Positions 35,449-46,504 are shown, counted from the first letter of the stretch. The stretch is 51,997 nucleotides of DNA from Stenotrophomonas panacihumi (GCF_001431645.1 NZ_LLXU01000049.1:1-51997), one strand, 5' to 3'. The notes: a model not told the origin generated them from the sequence alone. Translations and numbers: made by a program.

Positions 35449-37740
35449 TCAGAAGCGCAGGTTGGCCGTCAGCGTGAAGGTGCGCGGGGCACCCGGGCTG
35501 TAGCGGTAACCGCTCTTGTTGATGCCGGCGACGTATTCCTTGTCGAACAGATTGTAGGCGTTCAAGCGCAGGTCGAAGTTCTCCGAGAACGGGTAGGTGA
35601 TGACCGCGTCCCACACCGTGTACGACTTCACGAATGCCGGCGTGCCAATGGCGCCGTCGGTGCCACGCTTCATCTCGCCGCTGTAGCGCACGCCGCCGCC
35701 GATGGTCAGCTTGAACGGCAGGGTGTACGTGGTCCACGCGGTGAACGCGCTGTCCGGGGTGTAGCTCAGGTCGGTCGAACCGTCCTGGGCCACCTTGGTG
35801 CCTTCCTCGACCTGCGCGTCCATCTTCGTGTAGCCCGCCGAGACCGACCAGTTGTCGGTGATGCGGCCCACCGCCGACAGCTCCACGCCTTCCACGCGCT
35901 TCTCGCCGGTCTGGTAGTAGATGTTCGGGTTGGTCGGGTCCGGCGCGATCTCGTTGGTCACGTCGGTGCGGAACAGCGCCATCGAGACCAGCAGGCCCTG
36001 GTCGAAGAAGCTCCACTTGGTGCCGATTTCAGCCGTCTTGGCCTTCTGCGGATCCAGGTTGGGGTTGTTGAGGTTGTTTGCCGCCGTGCTCAGCTCCAGC
36101 GCGCTGCCGCCCGGGGGCTGCTGCGAGACGGCGTAGTTGGCGTAGATGCTGACATCCTCGTTGGCCTTGTAGACCGCGCCGAGCTTCCAGTTGAACAGCG
36201 TGTCCTTGGCGTTGGCATTCACGCCCGGCACGATGGTGCCGGTGGGCTGCGTGCCGCAGACCGGGCCGCCGCGGCCGCCGCAAGCCACCAGGCTGTCGAA
36301 GTCGGTGTCGTAGCGATCCACGCGCACGCCACCGGTCACCAGGAAGTTTTCACCGAACTTCAGCGTGTCGAACGCGTATGCCGAGTACGTGGTGGTGCGG
36401 CCTTCGGAGTAGGCGCCGTTGCGGCCCCAGACCAGGCCGTCGACGTTCCAGTCCGGGTTGTACAGGTTGGCGGCCGGCCATGCGCCGCTCTTGGTCGCCA
36501 CGCCCCAGCTCTTGAGCTCCTCGCGGGTGGCTTCCACGCCGGTGCTCAGGTTGTGCTCGACCGAACCGGTGGTGAAATCCCAGCGCAGGTTCAGCTGGTC
36601 GGTGATGATCGTGTACTCCTGGTCCTTGAAGGTCGGCGTGCTGCGCGCGACGGTCCAGGTGGACGGATCATTCGGGTTAGGCGTCAGCAGGTTCGCCGCG
36701 GTCACCATGAACGCGGTGAGCATGTAGTCCTGCTCGTTCTGGCCCCAACGCGCGGTGTTGGTCAGCTTCAGGCTGTCGGAGAAGTCGTGCTCGAAGCGGA
36801 AGGTCGCCATCTTCGACTCGATGTCGTCATGGTCGTGGCGCGTGCCGTAGAAGTTCTCCGGATCCACCTTCGGCGCATTGGCCAGCCACGGACGGGCCGC
36901 ATCCGGCGAGGAATAGCCGGGCAGGCCGATGGTCGGCACGCTGCCGTCCGGGACGTTGTCCTGCTTCACGTACAGCAGGTTGAGGTAGTAGCGGGTGGCG
37001 CCATCCAGGCCGAACGCCAGCGAAGGCGCGATGCCCCAGCGCTTGTTCTCGACGTGGTCGCGGCCGACGGCATCGCTGTCCTGGCCCATCACGTTCAGGC
37101 GGAACGCCGCGCCCGGATTGCCCAGCGTCTGGTTCCAGTCTGCGGTGACGCGGCGCTGGCCGTCCACGCCGCCGGTCAGCGAGGCGGTGGTGGCGTTGGT
37201 GCCGAACGGCTGCTTGGTGATCAGGTTGATCGCGCCGGTCGGCGCGCTGCGACCATTGTCGGTGCCCGCCGGGCCCTTGGTCACTTCGATCTGCTCGATG
37301 TTGAACACGTCGCGCGAGACCGAGCCGAGGTCACGGATGCCGTCCACGAAAATGCTGGAGGAGCTGTCGAAGCCGCGCATGTACACCGTGTCACCGGTGC
37401 TGGTGTTGCCGTTCTCGCCGACATAGAAGGTGCCCACGCCCGGGCTGTTGCGCAGCGCCTCGGTCAGCGTGGTGGCGCCCTGCTCGTTGAACAGGTCCTT
37501 GCTGATGATGTTGACCGTCTGCGGGGTGTCCTGCAGCGGCTGGGTGAACTTCGGAGAGGCGGGCGTCTCGACGAGGTAGCGCTTGGCGCGCTCGGCCTGG
37601 ACGTCGACCTTGTCGAGCGTCTTGGGGTTGTCGGCCGCCTCGGCGTGCACCAGCGGGGCTGCCAGCAGCAAGGCAGCGGCGGTCAGGGTGGTAGCGCCGG
37701 CGGAACGGGGGAGGGCGTGCTTGCGGCTCTTGATGCTCAT
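35449..37740 (-). CDS. TonB-dependent catecholate siderophore receptor (Fiu-like)
   Basis: A 763-residue outer-membrane receptor. A signal peptide of ~35 residues (TLTAAALLLAAPLVHA) and a plug domain (~60-210: TPQTVNIISKDLFNEQGATTLTEALRNSPGV, MRGFDSSSSIFVDGIRDLG) precede a 22-strand barrel that ends in the required aromatic (TLTANLRF). Plug and barrel motifs resemble Fiu, which takes up ferric monomeric catechols. ATG 37740 is chosen because the longer frame has no signal peptide at its start. A Fur-like box lies ~125 bp upstream, and piuC follows. Confidence 0.93.
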   Translation of the reverse strand: MSIKSRKHALPRSAGATTLTAAALLLAAPLVHAEAADNPKTLDKVDVQAERAKRYLVETPASPKFTQPLQDTPQTVNIISKDLFNEQGATTLTEALRNSPGVGTFYVGENGNTSTGDTVYMRGFDSSSSIFVDGIRDLGSVSRDVFNIEQIEVTKGPAGTDNGRSAPTGAINLITKQPFGTNATTASLTGGVDGQRRVTADWNQTLGNPGAAFRLNVMGQDSDAVGRDHVENKRWGIAPSLAFGLDGATRYYLNLLYVKQDNVPDGSVPTIGLPGYSSPDAARPWLANAPKVDPENFYGTRHDHDDIESKMATFRFEHDFSDSLKLTNTARWGQNEQDYMLTAFMVTAANLLTPNPNDPSTWTVARSTPTFKDQEYTIITDQLNLRWDFTTGSVEHNLSTGVEATREELKSWGVATKSGAWPAANLYNPDWNVDGLVWGRNGAYSEGRTTTYSAYAFDTLKFGENFLVTGGVRVDRYDTDFDSLVACGGRGGPVCGTQPTGTIVPGVNANAKDTLFNWKLGAVYKANEDVSIYANYAVSQQPPGGSALELSTAANNLNNPNLDPQKAKTAEIGTKWSFFDQGLLVSMALFRTDVTNEIAPDPTNPNIYYQTGEKRVEGVELSAVGRITDNWSVSAGYTKMDAQVEEGTKVAQDGSTDLSYTPDSAFTAWTTYTLPFKLTIGGGVRYSGEMKRGTDGAIGTPAFVKSYTVWDAVITYPFSENFDLRLNAYNLFDKEYVAGINKSGYRYSPGAPRTFTLTANLRF

Positions 37741-37863
37741 GTGTCTGCAATCCTGTAGACGGTGCGACATGGCGTCCGTTGGGGGGGCGGTGCCGGATGT
37801 CGGGCAATGGAATGGCGTGCCGGGGCGCGGCAAGGTCGGCTACGCGGCGCGACATTCTTTGTC

Positions 37864-37883
37864 AAATGCGAATCGTTTGCAAT
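37864..37883. promoter_or_regulatory. Fur-like box upstream of the Fiu-like receptor
   Basis: AAATGCGAATCGTTTGCAAT resembles the Fur consensus arrangement AATGAGAATCATTCTCATT with a central GAATCGTT. It lies 124 bp upstream of the receptor ATG. The match is by eye. Confidence 0.5.
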
Positions 37884-38014
37884 GCCATTTGCGAGGGATT
37901 CGCGTTCTGCCGATGCAACTCAGACTTCCGCGGGCGTGCGAATCGGCCCCCAACGGCCGGGTGGCGCGCGGGAGGGAACTCGATTTGGCGGGGCGGGGTC
38001 GATGCGCGAGGTAG

Positions 38015-38040
38015 AAAAAAGGGGCCGCGCGGCCCCTTTG
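38015..38040 (-). terminator. Intrinsic terminator of the suf/Rieske transcript
   Basis: A perfect 16-nt palindrome GGGGCCGCGCGGCCCC (38021-38036). On the minus strand six T (38020-38015) follow directly, giving a classic terminator 4 bp after the Rieske stop. Confidence 0.85.
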
Positions 38041-38043
38041 TTT

Positions 38044-38376
38044 CTAATCGCGATCGTCGCGGGTCCAGATCCCGCCTTCCTCGACCTTTACCGGGAACTT
38101 GGCCACCGGCGAATAGGCGGGCGGGCACAGCGGCCGGCCGTCCTTGATGTCGAAGCGTGCCCCGTGCAGCAGGCATTCGATGCTGCCCTCGGCCGGATCG
38201 AACGTGCCGGGCGACAATTCGTAGTCCTCGTGGCTGCACCGGTCTTCCAGCGCGTAGAAAGCCCCGTCGAGGTTGAACACGACGATCGGCGTGTCCGTGA
38301 CTTCGTCCCAGACGTTCTTCAGCTCGCCCGGCAGCAGCTCGGCGGTGCCGCAGACATAGGTCCAGTTCCCGCTCAC
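38044..38376 (-). CDS. Rieske [2Fe-2S] ferredoxin
   Basis: A 110-residue stand-alone Rieske ferredoxin. Cluster ligands are Cys47 and His49 (CSH) and Cys68 and His71 (CLLH). GTG 38376 overlaps the stop of the GNAT gene (GTGA). Similar proteins serve as electron carriers of Rieske oxygenases or sit at the end of suf operons in Xanthomonads. No oxygenase is encoded nearby, so a role tied to Fe-S assembly is possible but unproved. Confidence 0.9.
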   Translation of the reverse strand: MSGNWTYVCGTAELLPGELKNVWDEVTDTPIVVFNLDGAFYALEDRCSHEDYELSPGTFDPAEGSIECLLHGARFDIKDGRPLCPPAYSPVAKFPVKVEEGGIWTRDDRD

Positions 38377-38909
38377 GAGGCCACGCCCAGCGCTTTTTCC
38401 AGGATCTCGAAGCGCAGGTCGTCGCGCAGCGGGATGCCGAAGCGCGCGTCGCCATACGGGAACGGCTTGGTGACGCCGGTGCGCCGGTAGCCCCGGCGTT
38501 CGTAGAAGGCGATCAGTTCGGCGCGCACGTCGATCACGGTCATCCGCATCAGCGCGTGGCCCCATTGCTGCAGCACGATGCGCTCGGCCTCGCCCATCAG
38601 CTGCTTGCCGACGCCGCCGCCCTGCAGGGTGGGGCTGACCGAAAACATGCCGAAGTAGCCGGCGTCGCCGTCGTCGGAGATATGCGCGCAGGCGATCAGC
38701 TCGCCGTCGCGCTCGGCCAGCAGGACCAGGCTGCGGTCGCGCAGGATGTCCTGTCGCAGGATCTCCGGGTCGATGCGTGCGCCGTCGAGCAGGTCGGCTT
38801 CAGTGGTCCAGCCGACGCGGCTGGCGTCGCCGCGGTAGGCGGAAGTCACCAGGGCCACGAGGGCGTCGACATCGGCGACGGTGGCGGTGCGGAAAGTCAG
38901 GGTGTGCAT
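38373..38909 (-). CDS. GNAT-family N-acetyltransferase
   Basis: A 178-residue GNAT enzyme. The acetyl-CoA pyrophosphate loop is LQGGGVGKQLMGEAE (Q-x-x-G-x-G type), and the C-terminal YERRGYRRTG strand-turn is typical. It would acetylate a small molecule or protein amine. A 12-bp GC stem (38938-38966) separates it from sufS, and it is coupled to the Rieske gene. Substrate unknown. Confidence 0.88.
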   Translation of the reverse strand: MHTLTFRTATVADVDALVALVTSAYRGDASRVGWTTEADLLDGARIDPEILRQDILRDRSLVLLAERDGELIACAHISDDGDAGYFGMFSVSPTLQGGGVGKQLMGEAERIVLQQWGHALMRMTVIDVRAELIAFYERRGYRRTGVTKPFPYGDARFGIPLRDDLRFEILEKALGVAS

Positions 38910-38937
38910 GGCGCGATTGTAGCCGCGCGCCAAGGAT

Positions 38938-38966
38938 GCGGGCAGGCGGAAGCGCCGCCTGCCCGC
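38938..38966 (-). other. 12-bp perfect hairpin between sufS and the GNAT gene
   Basis: GCGGGCAGGCGG (38938-38949) and CCGCCTGCCCGC (38955-38966) pair fully around AAGCG. No T-tract follows on the minus strand, so it may be an RNA-stability or partial-termination element that tunes the GNAT-Rieske part of the operon. Confidence 0.55.
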
Positions 38967-38976
38967 CGGTCCCGGT

Positions 38977-40224
38977 TCAGCCGAGCAGCTGCCGCACCTT
39001 GCGCAGGGCGACGATGAAACGCTCGATTTCCTCGTGCGTGTTGTAGAACGCCAGCGACGCCCGGCAGGTCGCGGCCACGCCGTAGAACTGCAGCAGCGGG
39101 TGCGCGCAGTGCTGGCCGGAGCGTACCGCCACGCCTTCCAGGTCCAGCAGGGTGGCCAGGTCGTGGGCGTGCGCGCCCTCGATGAGGAACGAGACCACGG
39201 CGGCCTTGTCCGGCGCGGTGCCGAAGATGCGCAGGCCTTCAATGCGCTGCAGCTCCTCGGTGAAATGCGCCAGCAGCTTGCCTTCGCGGGCCTCGATGTG
39301 CGCCAGGCCGACCGATTCCAGGTAGTCCACCGCCGCGCCCAGGCCGATGAAGCCGGCGATGTTCGGCGTGCCGGCTTCGAACTTGTGCGGCGGGTCGTTG
39401 AACACGGTGCCGTCGAAGCTGACTTCCTTGATCATCTCGCCGCCGCCCAGGAACGGCGGCATCGCCTGCAGGTGCTCGCGGCGGCCCCACAGGGCGCCGG
39501 TGCCGGTGGGGCCGCACATCTTGTGGCCGGTGATGGCGTAGAAATCGCAGCCGATCGCGGCCACGTCCACGCGGCGATGCGGCGCGGCCTGCGAGCCATC
39601 GATGACGGTGACGATGCCGCGCTTGCGTGCTTCGCGGCAGATGTCGCGCACCGGGTTGACGGTGCCGAGCACGTTGGAGACGTGGGCCAGCGCCAGCAGC
39701 TTGACCTCGGGGGTCATCGCCGCGCGCAGGGCATCCAGGTCCAGCGTGCCATCGGGATGGATCTCGGCGACGCGAATCTTCGCGCCGGTACGCTCGGCCA
39801 CCAGCTGCCACGGCACGATGTTGGCGTGGTGCTCCATGCGCGAGACCAGGATCACGTCGCCGGCCTTCAGGCGCGGCAACGCCCAGGAATAGGCGACCAG
39901 GTTGATCGCGAACGTGGTGCCGCTGCACAGCACCAGTTCGTCGGCGCGCACGTTGAGGAAGCGGGCGAGCTTGTCCCGCGCGCCCTCGTAGACCTCGGTC
40001 GCCTCGGTGCCCAGCGCGTGCACCGCGCGGCTGACGTTGGCGTTCTGGCGGCGATAGAACTCGTCGGTCGCCGCGATCACCTGCATCGGCTTCTGGCCGG
40101 TGTTGGCGTTGTCGAAGTAGATCAGCGGCTTGCCGTGGACCTGGCGCAGCAGCAGCGGGAAATCGCTGCGCACGCGCGCCCAGTCCGGCGCGGTGTCCAC
40201 GGGGGCGGTGACCGGGGCGTTCAT
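38977..40224 (-). CDS. sufS: Cysteine desulfurase SufS
   Basis: A 415-residue class II (SufS/CsdA) PLP enzyme. The PLP lysine is Lys235 in ITGHKMCGPTG and the catalytic Cys373 is in RSGQHCAHPL. It takes sulfur from cysteine as persulfide for SufBCD. The N-terminal segment reads FDNANTGQKP where relatives mostly have DNAATSQKP, a mild deviation. ATG overlaps the sufD stop (ATGA). SufE or SufU, the usual sulfur shuttle, is not in the window. Confidence 0.96.
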   Translation of the reverse strand: MNAPVTAPVDTAPDWARVRSDFPLLLRQVHGKPLIYFDNANTGQKPMQVIAATDEFYRRQNANVSRAVHALGTEATEVYEGARDKLARFLNVRADELVLCSGTTFAINLVAYSWALPRLKAGDVILVSRMEHHANIVPWQLVAERTGAKIRVAEIHPDGTLDLDALRAAMTPEVKLLALAHVSNVLGTVNPVRDICREARKRGIVTVIDGSQAAPHRRVDVAAIGCDFYAITGHKMCGPTGTGALWGRREHLQAMPPFLGGGEMIKEVSFDGTVFNDPPHKFEAGTPNIAGFIGLGAAVDYLESVGLAHIEAREGKLLAHFTEELQRIEGLRIFGTAPDKAAVVSFLIEGAHAHDLATLLDLEGVAVRSGQHCAHPLLQFYGVAATCRASLAFYNTHEEIERFIVALRKVRQLLG

Positions 40225-41482
40225 GCCACGCCCGCCGACGACAGCGCGGCATCCAGTCGCGCGGACAGGAAGCCGGCGAGTGCTTCCGGCAGGCCGGACA
40301 GCGGCTCATGGCAGAACGCCGCGCTCAGCAGCGCCTGGGCCTGCGCCTGCGGCAGGCCGCGCGAACGCAGGTAGAACAGCGCATTGGCGTCGAGCTGGCC
40401 AACCGTCGCGCCGTGCGCGGCCTGCACTTCGTCGGCATCGATCACCAGCACCGGCTGGGTATCGATCTCGGCATTGGCGGACAGCAGCAGGTTCTTGTTC
40501 GACAGCCGTGCATCGGTGCCGTCGGCGCCCGGGCGGATATTGATGCCGCCATGGAACACGACGCGGCTGCGATCGGTACCCACGCCCCGCCACAGCAGGC
40601 CGCAGGAGGTATCGCGCGCGATGTGCTCGATGCCCAGCCGGGTGTCGATATGGCGACGGCCATTGCCGAGCAGCACGCCGTTGGCGTCCAGGCGGGCGTT
40701 GTCGCCTTCCAGGCGCACGTTGAGCTCGTGCCGGCTCAGGCCGGCGCCGAGTTCCAGGTCAATGCGCCGGTACATGGCGTCGCGGGCGAGCACCGCGTCG
40801 GTGCGCAGCAGCGAGGTGAAGCCGGCGCCCGCTTCCTGCACGCGGGCGTGCGAGAGCTTCGCGCCCTGCGCCAGGTGGACGTGGGCCACCGCGTTGCCGA
40901 GGTGCGCGTTATCGCCTGCCTGCAGGTGATGTTCGAGCAGGGAGAGCGTTGCGTCGCGGCGCAGTTCGACCAGGTGGCGCGGATGCCAGGCCTGGTCGCC
41001 CTCGCCGGCGGCATTGATGAAGACCAGGTGCACCGGCGCGGCCACCTGCACGCCGTCATCCACGCGCAGCACCACGCCTTCTTCGGCGAGCGCGGCGTTG
41101 AGGCGGGCGAACACTTCGTCGGCATGCGCGTAGCGACGGCCCAGGAAGCGCGCGGCTTCCTCGCCACCGGCCAGCGCGGTGGAAAGCGGCTGCAACGTCA
41201 CGCCGGCCGGCAGGCCGTCGAGCTGCGACAGCGCCGGCGCGTGGCGGCCATTGACGAACACCAGACGCGGCGCGGGGATGTCGGCCAGCAGCTGCGGGTC
41301 GACCACGGCCGCTTCGGCCGGCGCGGCCGCGAAGCTGCGGCGCTCCAGGGCGCGCAGCGGGGTGTACTTCCAGGCTTCGCTGCGCGCGCCGGGCAGGCCG
41401 TCGCGCAGCGCTTCGTCCAGTACCGTCTTGCGTGCCGCATCGCCGTGGAAGCCGGCGGCGAGGGAATCGAGCAGGACGCTCA

Positions 41483-41483
<1 letters not shown>
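40221..41483 (-). CDS. sufD: Fe-S assembly scaffold SufD
   Basis: A 420-residue SufD of the SufB/SufD beta-helix family. The C-terminal core has RVVFHGGINIRPGADGTDARLSN-type repeats and VLVIDADEVQAAHGATVGQLD with the conserved His. SufB2C2D or SufBC2D assembles nascent clusters, and SufD is needed for iron entry. ATG overlaps the sufC stop by 1 bp (TGATG). Confidence 0.95.
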
Positions 41484-42244
<761 letters not shown>

Positions 42245-42287
42245 GATGTTTGCTTCGCAATGCGGAAAGAAGAAGGCGGGGCGTACG

Positions 42288-42694
42288 TCAGCGGCCTTCG
42301 CCCGCGGGGGCGAGGAATTGCTTGCGCAGGTAGGCGGTGCGCTGGCGGGTCAGTTCGGTCTGGGCGGCGGCGCGTTCGAGTGGATAGAGCGAGCCGTATT
42401 CGACGCGCGGATCCTGCTTGTCGGCCACGGGGAACTGCGCCGCCAGGTCGGCGTCGCGCAGCTGTACCCACAGCCGCTGCGCGCTCTTGAGCCGGGCGAG
42501 CGCAACGCTTTGGCCCTTCAACTTGGCCAGCACCTGCGCGTAGGTGGCGTTGAGTTCGGCGTCGGCCTTGCGCAGGTCGTTGAACGCGCACTGGTTCATT
42601 TCGGCCTGGTTGCCGGCCGGATTGCAGGCGATGTCCTGCGCCGAGGCGTGCGGCGCCGCGGACAGGCCCAGGGCGAGCAGGAGGGCGGCGCGGA

Positions 42695-42698
<4 letters not shown>
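42288..42698 (-). CDS. LprI/DUF1311-family secreted protein inside the suf operon
   Basis: A 136-residue protein with a signal peptide ([16 protein letters not shown]) and the DUF1311/LprI pattern [28 protein letters not shown] followed by [12 protein letters not shown]. Cys25 and Cys37 could form a disulfide. The family includes the lysozyme inhibitor LprI of mycobacteria, but most members are uncharacterised. ATG 42698 overlaps the sufB stop (ATGA), so it is co-translated with sufB, yet the product is periplasmic while Suf is cytosolic. Confidence 0.85.
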
Positions 42699-44155
<1,457 letters not shown>

Positions 44156-44171
44156 GGGGGCTGCCTACGCT

Positions 44172-44630
44172 TCAGGAAGCGGCGACATGGGCGGCGATCA
44201 AGCGTCGCCGGCCGTCGCCGGTGGTGGAAAGGGGGTGCAGCATCTGCGCCAGGGTCACGCCGCGCAGGGCGTCGGCGACCACGTCGTTGATGAGCCGCCA
44301 GTTCGAGCGCACGCCGCATTGCTGGGCGATGCCGCACTGGCTGTGGTCCTGGCTGCACTCGGTGATCGCCAGCGGGCCTTCCATCGCCTCGACGATCTCG
44401 ATCAGGGTGATCTGCTCGGCCGGACGCGCCAGGCGGTAGCCGCCGTGCACGCCGCGCAGGCCTTCCACGAGGCCGGCCTGGGCCAGCGGCTTGAGCAGCT
44501 TGCTGACCGTGGTGGTCTCCAGCCCGGCCTGTTCGGCCAGGTCGCTGGCGCTGAGCACGGCGCCGGCGCGCGCGGCAAGCACCGTCAGGACGACGGTGGC
44601 GTAGTCGGTGAGCTTGGTGACGCGCAGCAT
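44172..44630 (-). CDS. Rrf2-family Fe-S-sensing regulator of the suf operon
   Basis: A 152-residue Rrf2 regulator. A winged helix (SASDLAEQAGLETTTVSKLLKPL) and the Rrf2 wing LRGVHGGYRLAR precede three cysteines, Cys92, Cys99 and Cys105, that can hold a [2Fe-2S] cluster as in IscR (92/98/104). The extra residue between the first two cysteines is a small variation. It likely senses cluster status and represses or activates suf. ATG 44630 lies ~35 bp downstream of a good promoter. Confidence 0.92.
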   Translation of the reverse strand: MLRVTKLTDYATVVLTVLAARAGAVLSASDLAEQAGLETTTVSKLLKPLAQAGLVEGLRGVHGGYRLARPAEQITLIEIVEAMEGPLAITECSQDHSQCGIAQQCGVRSNWRLINDVVADALRGVTLAQMLHPLSTTGDGRRRLIAAHVAAS

Positions 44631-44664
44631 GGCGGCGGGGTGGGGGTCGGGAAAGCGGACTGAA

Positions 44665-44693
44665 ATTGTACGCTTTTGCGCCGGGCAGGCCAA
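44665..44693 (-). promoter_or_regulatory. Sigma-70 promoter of the Rrf2-suf operon
   Basis: On the minus strand TTGGCC (44693-44688) and TACAAT (44670-44665) are separated by exactly 17 bp. The AT-rich region after the -10 is a plausible site for Rrf2 autoregulation. Confidence 0.6.
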
Positions 44694-44811
44694 CCCTCGC
44701 ATTCATGCGGGGGACGGCCAGCGCCTCCGGGCGTCCGGAGGGCCGCGTCCCGGGATTGGCGCGGCCCGGCTGCCCGGGCCACAATGCCCGACCCCTTCGA
44801 TGGAAGTTTTC

Positions 44812-45279
44812 ATGACGCGCAAGATCGCCGCCCGCAAATCCCGTATCCACGGCAATGGCGTATTCGCCGTGCAGGCGCTCAAGAAGGGCGAGCGTGTCAT
44901 CGAGTACAAGGGCCGCCGCCGCACCCACGCCGAAGTGGACAAGGATGACGCGGGCGACGTCGAGACCGGCCACACCTTCCTGTTCACCCTCAGCGACGAC
45001 TACGTGATCGACGCCAACTACGAGGGCAACGACGCGCGCTGGATCAACCACAGCTGCGATCCGAACTGCGAGGCCTCCATCGAGGAAGCCGAGGGCGACG
45101 ACCGCCGCAAGGACAAGGTCATCATCGAGGCGCTGCGCAACATCAAGCCGGGCGAAGAGCTGACCTACAACTACGGCATCACCCTGGCCGAGCGCCACAC
45201 GCCGCGCCTGAAGAAGATCTGGGAATGCCGCTGCGGTTCGAAGAACTGCACCGGCACCATGCTGCAGCCCAAGCGCTGA
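44812..45279 (+). CDS. SET-domain lysine methyltransferase
   Basis: A 155-residue single-domain protein. SET motifs are GNGVFAVQALKKGERVIEYKG (SAM site), RWINHSCDPNCEA and GEELTYNYG with the catalytic Tyr. A post-SET zinc motif CRCGSKNCTG closes the protein. SET enzymes methylate lysines in histones or other proteins; a bacterial example is Chlamydia NUE acting on histone-like proteins. ATG 44812 has GGAAG upstream; ATG 44800 is possible. The H1-tailed HU gene lies 3 kb away. Confidence 0.93.
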   Translation: MTRKIAARKSRIHGNGVFAVQALKKGERVIEYKGRRRTHAEVDKDDAGDVETGHTFLFTLSDDYVIDANYEGNDARWINHSCDPNCEASIEEAEGDDRRKDKVIIEALRNIKPGEELTYNYGITLAERHTPRLKKIWECRCGSKNCTGTMLQPKR

Positions 45280-45336
45280 CGGGCACGCCGCGCATACGCG
45301 CGGCTCACGCACGGGCAACGCGGCCTGCGCGAGCCT

Positions 45337-45361
45337 CGGTCCTCCCTCACACGGAGGACCG
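45337..45361 (+). promoter_or_regulatory. Hairpin hiding the ribosome binding site of the DJ-1/PfpI gene
   Basis: CGGTCCTCC (45337-45345) and GGAGGACCG (45353-45361) form a perfect 9-bp stem with loop CTCACAC. The right arm is the gene's Shine-Dalgarno GGAGG, and the ATG is 2 bp beyond the stem. Such folds work as RNA thermometers or translational switches. Confidence 0.55.
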
Positions 45362-45363
45362 AC

Positions 45364-45906
45364 ATGGCCCACCAACTCCAAGGCAAGAAGGTCGCCATCC
45401 TCGCGACCGACGGTTTCGAACAGTCCGAACTGCAGGAGCCCAAGCGGCTGCTGGAATCCTGGGGCGCGCAGGTCGACGTGATCGCGCCAGACGGCAAGAA
45501 GAAGATCCGCGGCTGGAAGAAGGCCGACTGGGGCGACGACCTGCCGGTCGATCTCGGGCTGGGCACCGCAAGCGCGGAGGCCTACGACGCGCTCGTCCTG
45601 CCGGGCGGGGTGATGAATCCGGACACGCTGCGGCACGAGCCGGCGGCGCTGGATTTCGTGCGTTCCTTCGCGCAGGCGGGCAAGCCGCTCGCCGCGATCT
45701 GCCACGGCCCGTGGCTATTGGCGGAAACCGGGCTGGTGAAGGACCGCGAGGTGACGTCCTGGCCGTCGCTGAAAACCGACCTGTCCAACGCGGGCGGGCG
45801 CTGGAAGGACGCCGAGGTGGTGGTGGACGGCCAGATCATCACCAGCCGCAAGCCCGACGACATCCCGGCCTTCGCCGATGCCGTCGCCAAGGCCCTGGCG
45901 GCCTGA
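45364..45906 (+). CDS. DJ-1/PfpI-family protein (type 1 glutamine amidotransferase-like)
   Basis: A 180-residue protein of the DJ-1/PfpI/YhbO family. Cys113 in the nucleophile elbow AAICHGPWLL, His114 and Glu19 in DGFEQSE form the usual site. Members are stress proteins with deglycase or glyoxalase-like activity or chaperone function; the exact activity is debated. The start is fixed by GGAGG 6 bp upstream, which lies in a hairpin. Downstream, the DUF1439 gene is convergent with a 4-bp gap. Confidence 0.92.
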   Translation: MAHQLQGKKVAILATDGFEQSELQEPKRLLESWGAQVDVIAPDGKKKIRGWKKADWGDDLPVDLGLGTASAEAYDALVLPGGVMNPDTLRHEPAALDFVRSFAQAGKPLAAICHGPWLLAETGLVKDREVTSWPSLKTDLSNAGGRWKDAEVVVDGQIITSRKPDDIPAFADAVAKALAA

Positions 45907-45910
45907 GTGT

Positions 45911-46504
45911 TTAACGGCCCTGCAGCAGCGAGGCCGGCACCAGCGCTTCCACGTTCTGGTTGAAGTGCACCACGAGCCGGCCGTTCTCCACCGCGGCCGA
46001 CTCCACCTGCAGCGTGCCCATCAGGCTGGCCACGGCCGGGTCGAGCTTGTAGATCGGCTCGCGGCGCGCGTAATCGGCCAGCCACACATTGAGCAGCTCG
46101 CGGGTGCGCGAATCCAGCTTGCCGCCGGCCTGCGCCGGCTGGAACGCATCGACGGTGGGTTGTTCGAGGAAGAAGCCCTGGCGCGCGGTGTCGTAGCGCA
46201 GCTGGCTGCTCAACGCGACATTGCCGACCGGCGTCGGCGCACCGCCCGCGGTGGCCATCGCCAGGTCGAAGCTCATGTTGAGGCGGTTGCCCGGCGGCAG
46301 CTTGAGCTGCGGATGGCTGACGGTCAGTTCGAGCAGGCCGCCGAGCGCGTCATGGGTCTGCGGGAACGTGCTACCCAGGTACTGCTGGACATCGCCGGCC
46401 TCGACGCTGACCTGCGACCCCTTGATGCTCGGGGCGGCCATGCTGGCGAAAGGCAGCGCGAGCGCGCCGGCGAGAACGAGGGCGAAAGGCAGTCGGGCTT
46501 TCAT
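45911..46504 (-). CDS. DUF1439 secreted protein (YceB-like)
   Basis: A 197-residue protein with a signal peptide ending near ALPFASMAA and the DUF1439 pattern VSVEAGDVQQYLGSTFPQTHDALGG...LLELTVSHPQLKLPPGNRLNMSFDLAM. Relatives include the E. coli lipoprotein YceB, but no lipobox Cys is present here, so it should be soluble in the periplasm. Function unknown; the fold resembles a lipid-binding tubular domain. Confidence 0.83.
   Translation of the reverse strand: MKARLPFALVLAGALALPFASMAAPSIKGSQVSVEAGDVQQYLGSTFPQTHDALGGLLELTVSHPQLKLPPGNRLNMSFDLAMATAGGAPTPVGNVALSSQLRYDTARQGFFLEQPTVDAFQPAQAGGKLDSRTRELLNVWLADYARREPIYKLDPAVASLMGTLQVESAAVENGRLVVHFNQNVEALVPASLLQGR

Larger units (their letters stand above)
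37741..38043. other. 303-bp regulatory gap upstream of the Fiu-like receptor
   Basis: No protein is supported here. The receptor 5' leader contains an AGGATT ribosome binding stretch near 37755, a Fur-like box at 37864-37883, and an intrinsic terminator of the Rieske gene at 38015-38036. I could not assign -10/-35 elements with confidence. Confidence 0.6.

Noticed and set aside
35389..37758. Long + strand open frame of 789 codons
   Set aside because: Opposite the TonB-dependent receptor, whose plug and barrel motifs are unambiguous.
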